In this document: positions 30,784 to 34,574 of the stretch, in pieces
How the letters are laid out: each line of letters starts with the position of its first letter
How positions within the stretch are numbered: position 1 is the stretch's first letter
Assembly (NCBI GenBank): GCA_902768325.1
Contig: CACXKY010000009.1
Span: 1-34,574, forward strand
From: Fibrobacter succinogenes
Lineage (GTDB): Bacteria > Fibrobacterota > Fibrobacteria > Fibrobacterales > Fibrobacteraceae
Direction of reading: 5' to 3'
DNA: 34,574 bases
The notes under the pieces: generated by a model
What the model saw: only the letters and a program-made list of their open reading frames with translations
Databases searched by the model: none
Told to the model about the DNA's origin: nothing
Position numbers and translations under genes: made by a program

Positions 30784-30813
30784 GGCGTCCGGTAGAGCCC
30801 GGTCGTCTTTTTT
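30784..30813 (+). terminator. Probable terminator after the TraB-family gene
   Basis: GGCGTCCGG (30784-30792) pairs with CCGGTCGTC (30799-30807) with one G-U pair and one T-T mismatch. The loop is TAGAGC, followed by six T. It is 36 bp past the stop. Confidence 0.65.
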
Positions 30814-30845
30814 ATGTGGAATGAAAATCTCTCGCCGAGGGTGTA

Positions 30846-30869
30846 AGAGAGAGGGATTCGACCACTGCC
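30846..30869 (-). pseudogene. tRNA-Ser remnant formed by internal deletion
   Basis: On the minus strand GCAGTGGTCGAAT, like the D-arm of the neighbouring tRNA-Ser, runs straight into CGAATCCCTCTCTCTT, its T-arm and acceptor. The middle (anticodon and variable arms) is missing. The junction is at the CGAAT shared by both arms. It cannot fold as a tRNA. Confidence 0.6.
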
Positions 30870-30873
30870 CTAT

Positions 30874-30913
30874 GAAACAAAAAGCGGGGCCTTACGGCTC
30901 CGCTTTTTGTTTC
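30874..30913 (-). terminator. Strong bidirectional terminator after tRNA-Ser
   Basis: An 18-bp stem (GAAACAAAAAGCGGGGCC with GGCTCCGCTTTTTGTTTC, one G-U) surrounds the loop TTAC. It begins 2 bp after the 3' end of the tRNA on the minus strand. The A/T arms give T-runs in both directions. Confidence 0.9.
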
Positions 30914-30915
30914 AA

Positions 30916-30999
30916 GGAGAGAGAGGGATTCGAACCCTCGGTCCTGTGACAGACTCCGGATTTCGAGACCGGCCCATTCGACCACTCTGGCATCTCTCC
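30916..30999 (-). tRNA. tRNA-Ser (anticodon CGA)
   Basis: This gene reads UCG codons. The acceptor stem is GGAGAGA/TCTCTCC. The D-arm contains GAGTGGTCGAAT. The anticodon loop is CTCGAAA with anticodon CGA, on a CCGG/CCGG stem closed by a T-T mismatch. A long class II variable arm (GGAGTCTGTCACAGGACC region) is present. The T-arm is GAGGG-TTCGAAT-CCCTC. CCA is not encoded. The base after the acceptor stem, the discriminator, is T rather than the usual G of bacterial tRNA-Ser. Confidence 0.95.
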
Positions 31000-31220
31000 A
31001 AGGTTCGCATAATGTAGTAAACTTTTAATTGTTTGTCTAGACACCTCCAAAATCACCCTACCCTTTGATTTTCAAGCGCAATTTCTACATTTGGCTTCAA
31101 ATCCAATAGTTGCGGATCCTACAGACTTCAGGTTTATAAGCGCGGGTGCGCTTCGGGGCTTTTCTAAAAGATAGTGCGGCATGGGCCGCAGATGAAGTTT
31201 TCGGATCCTGAAGGTGTATT
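31000..31220 (+). promoter_or_regulatory. Upstream region and structured leader of the DEAD-box helicase gene
   Basis: No gene is seen here. A possible promoter is TTGATT, 15 bases, then TACATT (about 31056-31088), which is weak. Downstream are two perfect hairpins: AAGCGC-GGGT-GCGCTT (31138-31153) and TGCGGC-ATGG-GCCGCA (31175-31190), with CTTTT/AAAAG between them. A Shine-Dalgarno-like GAAGG precedes the ATG. Structured leaders are common on cold-induced RNA-helicase messages, so temperature or autoregulation is possible. Confidence 0.45.
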
Positions 31221-33281
31221 ATGTCGAAGAATACTGAAGACCGTATTCCTGAAGAAGATATTGACTCCAAAACAAAAATCGCGCAAGAAGCGGACGCTTT
31301 CTTAAAAGAAGTCGCCGCAGACGATGATTCTACCGATAGCGATCCCATCGTCGAAGATTCAACCGACGATGATTCCGACGACGAACCGCTAATCACGTTC
31401 GATGACCTCGGACTCTCGCCGGAAGTCCTCGAAGCCGTCAAGATGGCTGGTTACGAGACTCCATCGCCCATCCAGGCCAAGGCCATTCCCGCCCTCTTGG
31501 AAGGCGGGAACCTGCTCGGCACCGCCCAGACCGGCACCGGCAAGACGGCCGCCTTCGCCCTACCGCTCCTTTCGCGCGTCGACTTTTCCGGGCGCGGTCC
31601 CTCCATCCTCGTCCTTGCGCCCACGCGCGAACTTGCCATCCAGGTGGCCGAAGCCATCACGCAGTACGCCGTCAAGATGCCCAAGATCCACGTGGTTCCC
31701 GTCTACGGCGGTCAAGACATCGCCGTCCAGTTGCGCGCCCTCAAGCGCAAGGCCGACATCGTCGTCGCCACGCCGGGCCGCCTCATCGACCACATCAAGC
31801 GCGGTTCCATCACGCTCGGGAACGTCCAAGCCATCGTGCTTGACGAAGCCGACGAGATGCTCGACATGGGCTTCATGGAAGACGTGGACACCATCTTAAA
31901 GGAAATCCCGGCGAACGCCCAGCGCGCCCTTTTCAGCGCCACGATGCCCGACGACGTGAAAAAGATTATCGAGCAGCACCTGGGAGAATACAGCGAAGCC
32001 CGCATCGAAGGCAAGACGACTACCGTCGAGAACATCCGCCAGCGCTTCTTGCTCGTCCGTAACGAACACAAGATTGAAGCGCTCGCCCGCGTCTTGGAAG
32101 GCGAAGACTTTGACGGCGTGCTGATCTTTGTGCGCACCAAGCAGAACACGACCGAAGTCGCCGAAAAGCTCGAGAGCCGCGGGTTCAACGTGGCCCCGCT
32201 CAACGGCGACCTCGCGCAGTCCATGCGCGAACGCACCATCAACCGCCTCAAGATGGGCAAGCTCGATATCGTCGTCGCGACTGACGTGGCCGCCCGCGGC
32301 ATCGACGTCGACCGCATCTCACTCGTGGTGAACTACGACATCCCCTACGACACGGAATCCTACGTGCACCGCATCGGGCGTACGGGACGTGCCGGCCGCA
32401 GCGGCAACGCCATCCTGTTCATCACCCCGCGTGAACGCAGGCTCCTGAAAGCCATCGAGAAATCGACCCGCCAGCCCATCGAAGCGATGGAACTGCCTAC
32501 CGCCGAAGTCATCAGCGCCAAACGCGTCGCCGCCTTCAAGGAAAAAGTCAAGAGCGTCATCAGCTGCGGCGAACTGGAGCATTTCAAGGAACTCGTGGAA
32601 AGCATGGTTGCAGAAAGCCCCGCCGAAGAAGGGGCCGAACCGCTTTCTGCCATAGACATCGCGGCTGCCGCCATCAAGATGTACCAGAAAAAGCAGCCGC
32701 TGTTCCCGGAACTCCCGCCGCTCAACACGCCCAAGGAACGCCGTGAGAGGAACAACCACGACGCAGGCGATGCCATGCCGCGCGAACGCCGGGATAGAGC
32801 CCGCGAACGCAAGGAAGGCGCCAACGGCATCGAGGAAGGGTTTCTGCGATATTACCTGGCCGTCGGACGTCTCGATCATGTTTCGCCCAAGGACATCGTG
32901 GGCGCCATCGCGGGCGAAGGCAACATCAGTAGCAGCCTCATCGGGCGCATCAAGCTGTTCAACAAGTTCAGCACCGTCGAGCTGCCCGACTCGCTTTCGC
33001 AGGAAGTCCTGGAGCATCTTTCCGAGATGACCATCCGTGGCAACGACGCTCGCTTCCGCGTAATGACCGACGAACCGCCCACAGGCCCCGCACCCGGCAC
33101 GCACCCGCGCGAAAGCCGTGGTTTCCACCGTGGCAAAAAGTTCGAATCGGAGCGTCCCTTCGAAAACCGCAAGGCTCGCAGGGCCCGCCAGTTCGCAGAC
33201 CGCAAGCCTGGACAGTTCGACGACAAGCCCTTCCGCGAAAAATCCGGCGACAAGCCGTTCCGCAAGACCCGACGTTTTTAA
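31221..33281 (+). CDS. DEAD-box RNA helicase with DbpA-type RNA-binding domain (DeaD/CsdA-like)
   Basis: This ATP-dependent RNA helicase probably acts in ribosome assembly, mRNA decay or cold adaptation. All core motifs are present: Q-motif region 'FDDLGLSPEVLEAVKMAGYETPSPIQ' (60-84), motif I AQTGTGKT (102-109), PTRELA (134-139), TPGR (184-187), DEAD (208-211), SAT (239-241), 'ATDVAARGID' (353-362) and HRIGRTGR (383-390). Residues 1-57 are an unusually acidic extension rich in Asp and Ser ('DDDSTDSDPIVEDSTDDDSDDE'-like). A DbpA/CsdA-type RNA-binding domain is at about 535-615 ('GFLRYYLAVGRLDHVSPKDI'), followed by a basic Arg/Lys/Phe-rich tail. The length is 686 residues. It is monocistronic behind a ~220-bp non-coding region. 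Confidence 0.95.
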   Translation: MSKNTEDRIPEEDIDSKTKIAQEADAFLKEVAADDDSTDSDPIVEDSTDDDSDDEPLITFDDLGLSPEVLEAVKMAGYETPSPIQAKAIPALLEGGNLLGTAQTGTGKTAAFALPLLSRVDFSGRGPSILVLAPTRELAIQVAEAITQYAVKMPKIHVVPVYGGQDIAVQLRALKRKADIVVATPGRLIDHIKRGSITLGNVQAIVLDEADEMLDMGFMEDVDTILKEIPANAQRALFSATMPDDVKKIIEQHLGEYSEARIEGKTTTVENIRQRFLLVRNEHKIEALARVLEGEDFDGVLIFVRTKQNTTEVAEKLESRGFNVAPLNGDLAQSMRERTINRLKMGKLDIVVATDVAARGIDVDRISLVVNYDIPYDTESYVHRIGRTGRAGRSGNAILFITPRERRLLKAIEKSTRQPIEAMELPTAEVISAKRVAAFKEKVKSVISCGELEHFKELVESMVAESPAEEGAEPLSAIDIAAAAIKMYQKKQPLFPELPPLNTPKERRERNNHDAGDAMPRERRDRARERKEGANGIEEGFLRYYLAVGRLDHVSPKDIVGAIAGEGNISSSLIGRIKLFNKFSTVELPDSLSQEVLEHLSEMTIRGNDARFRVMTDEPPTGPAPGTHPRESRGFHRGKKFESERPFENRKARRARQFADRKPGQFDDKPFREKSGDKPFRKTRRF

Positions 33282-33325
33282 ACAACGTTCCCAATGAACC
33301 GCGCGGCGCTAGTTTCGCCGCAACA

Positions 33326-34573
33326 CTAAAGTTCAACTACGGAGTCACAGAGGTCGACGACCGCTCGACGATGCGTAATGAAGATCATCGTCTTCTGCGG
33401 GAACGCCTCGAACAGGCGCCTGAATAGTTCCTTCTCCGTCTTCTCGTCGAGCGAAGAACTGATTTCGTCGAGCAGCATCGCCGCACCCGGACGCAAGAGC
33501 CCGCGCGCAATCGCGATACGCTGGGACTGTCCTTCACTGAGCCCGCATCCGCGTTCCCCGAGTTCGGTATCGATTCCGTCGGGCAATTCATCCACGAATT
33601 CCGCACAGGCGGTATGCAAGGCGTGCCGCAATTCGTCTTCCGTTGCATCGGGCTTGGCAATCAGCAGGTTGTAACGAATGGTTCCGCTCATCAGGGAATT
33701 CCCTTGCGGTACAAAAACGAAATTCCCGCGCGTATCTTCGTCCGCCTCCGTGCGCGCTCCCTCGGGAGATTCCCACACCAGGATTTTTCCGGATTCCGGT
33801 TTCACGAATCCGAGAATCAGGCGGAAGAGCGTTGTCTTGCCGGCGCCGGTTTCGCCCATGAGCGCCGTCTTGCTTCCCGGCTTGAACTCATGGCTGAAAT
33901 GTTCCACGATGTTGCGGTCGCCCTTCGCATAACGGAAAGCGACATCTTCGGCAGTAATTCCCACGCGCGAGAGGAGCGTCGCCTTCCCGTCTTCCGATTT
34001 TTGCGAAGCGGTCCTGATTTCTTCGAGGCGATCCATGCTCGCAGTCGCGTGGATGACCTGCGGGACCATGTTCAGGAAAGATAAAATCGGCTGCTGGATT
34101 TGCCCCACGAGTTGCAGGAACGAAGTCATCACGCCGAAAGTAATCGCACCGCTGCGGAGCCCGAGACCGCCCCACACAAAAGCCATCATGTAACCGAGCC
34201 CGAAAGCACACCCCAGCATGAACCGGGCAATCACCGTAAAGCGCGAGCGGCGCAGCACGTTGCCTTCCAAGTTCCGCTGCATCACATCCAGGCGGTCCGT
34301 CATCCACTGCTCGCTACCCAGCGAGCGCAATACCGCATTATGTTCCACGCCTTCCTGCACGTGCATCTGGATGCGGCTCTCGCCTTCGCGAATATCGAGA
34401 GTCATTTTGCGCAGGCGGTGCGCCACAAGCTTGCCAAGCACAATCGCGACCGGCGTAAACAGGAGCAGCGCCCAGGCGAGCCGCGCATCGAACCAGCGCA
34501 TCAGCAAGAACGCGCCGACCAGCTGGATTCCCGTCACCGCCATCTGCGGAATCGTATCCGCCATGACATTCCC
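33326..34573 (-). CDS. ABC exporter, fused membrane and ATPase domains, N-terminus outside the window
   Basis: This is the C-terminal 415 residues of an ABC-type exporter (MdlB/MsbA-like half transporter). The frame is open to the window edge (residues G-N-V precede the first Met), so the true start lies beyond. The membrane part shows four hydrophobic segments and the coupling region 'EGVEHNAVLRSLGSEQWM'. The ATPase has Walker A 'GETGAGKTTLF', Q-loop 'FVFVPQGNSLMSGTI', signature 'LSEGQSQRIAIARGLL', Walker B 'AAMLLDEISSSLDEKTE' and H-loop 'ITHRR'. The signature reads LSEGQ instead of LSGGQ. The substrate cannot be told. The stop is 44 bp from the helicase stop, facing it, with no clear terminator between. 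Confidence 0.92.
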   Translation of the reverse strand, partial: GNVMADTIPQMAVTGIQLVGAFLLMRWFDARLAWALLLFTPVAIVLGKLVAHRLRKMTLDIREGESRIQMHVQEGVEHNAVLRSLGSEQWMTDRLDVMQRNLEGNVLRRSRFTVIARFMLGCAFGLGYMMAFVWGGLGLRSGAITFGVMTSFLQLVGQIQQPILSFLNMVPQVIHATASMDRLEEIRTASQKSEDGKATLLSRVGITAEDVAFRYAKGDRNIVEHFSHEFKPGSKTALMGETGAGKTTLFRLILGFVKPESGKILVWESPEGARTEADEDTRGNFVFVPQGNSLMSGTIRYNLLIAKPDATEDELRHALHTACAEFVDELPDGIDTELGERGCGLSEGQSQRIAIARGLLRPGAAMLLDEISSSLDEKTEKELFRRLFEAFPQKTMIFITHRRAVVDLCDSVVEL

Positions 34574-34574
34574 G

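Noticed and set aside
30846..30869. The tRNA-like sequence as a second functional tRNA
   Set aside because: It lacks the anticodon arm, the variable arm and a 5' acceptor strand.

Overview
The window looks like chromosomal DNA of a Fibrobacter species (phylum Fibrobacterota). Three things support this. First, a collagen-like lipoprotein at 24255-25634 ends in a FISUMP-type domain (Fibrobacter succinogenes major paralogous domain). Second, there is a cluster of lipoproteins with a 'FWACG' lipobox and long serine-rich linkers. Third, the housekeeping genes are Gram-negative in type (Wza-like export protein, Mla-type transporter, beta-barrel protein). The assignment is an inference from protein features; no database was searched. 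I saw no phage, transposase, integron or CRISPR array.

Layout, left to right. 1-932: the 3' part of pheS and its terminator. 954-5425 (minus): a surface-polysaccharide operon, rfbA-rfbC-wzb-wza-manC, with overlapping or nearly touching genes. 5455-8073 (plus): a large Ski2-like helicase. 8070-9859 (minus): a zinc/copper efflux operon, an ArsR/SmtB sensor followed by a permease with an HMA domain, with a perfect 20-bp palindromic operator upstream. 10013-10729 (plus): ispD. 10735-13722 (minus): an iron operon, DtxR-type repressor, feoA and feoB, driven by a near-consensus sigma-70 promoter flanked by two TTAG-N6-CTAA boxes. 13929-14618 (plus): an outer-membrane beta-barrel protein. 14709-18819 (minus): three related serine-linker lipoproteins. 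18907-24186 (minus): coaBC, a degenerate uracil-DNA-glycosylase-like gene, dnaB, mlaE and mlaF. 24255-25634 (minus): the FISUMP collagen-like lipoprotein. 25818-28316 (minus): cmk and rpsA. 28377-29450 (minus): two small lipoproteins. 29575-30747 (plus): a TraB-family membrane protein. 30846-30999: a tRNA-Ser(CGA) gene next to what looks like a deleted copy of it. 31221-33281 (plus): a DEAD-box RNA helicase with a structured leader. 33326-34573 (minus): the C-terminal part of an ABC exporter.

The most interesting signals are four. (1) Related short palindromic repeats lie in frame inside coding sequence, two in the metal-binding loops of the efflux permease and a mosaic of them in the linker between the two enzymes of CoaBC. 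(2) Two metal-regulatory circuits can be read from both sensor residues and operators. (3) There is a tandem family of Fibrobacter-type lipoproteins. (4) A tRNA-Ser remnant appears to have formed by deletion between two CGAAT direct repeats. Spacing is tight throughout. Convergent pairs share stop-codon bases (8070-8073) or lie 5 bp apart (ispD/feoB), and a divergent pair is separated by only 29 bp (5426-5454).
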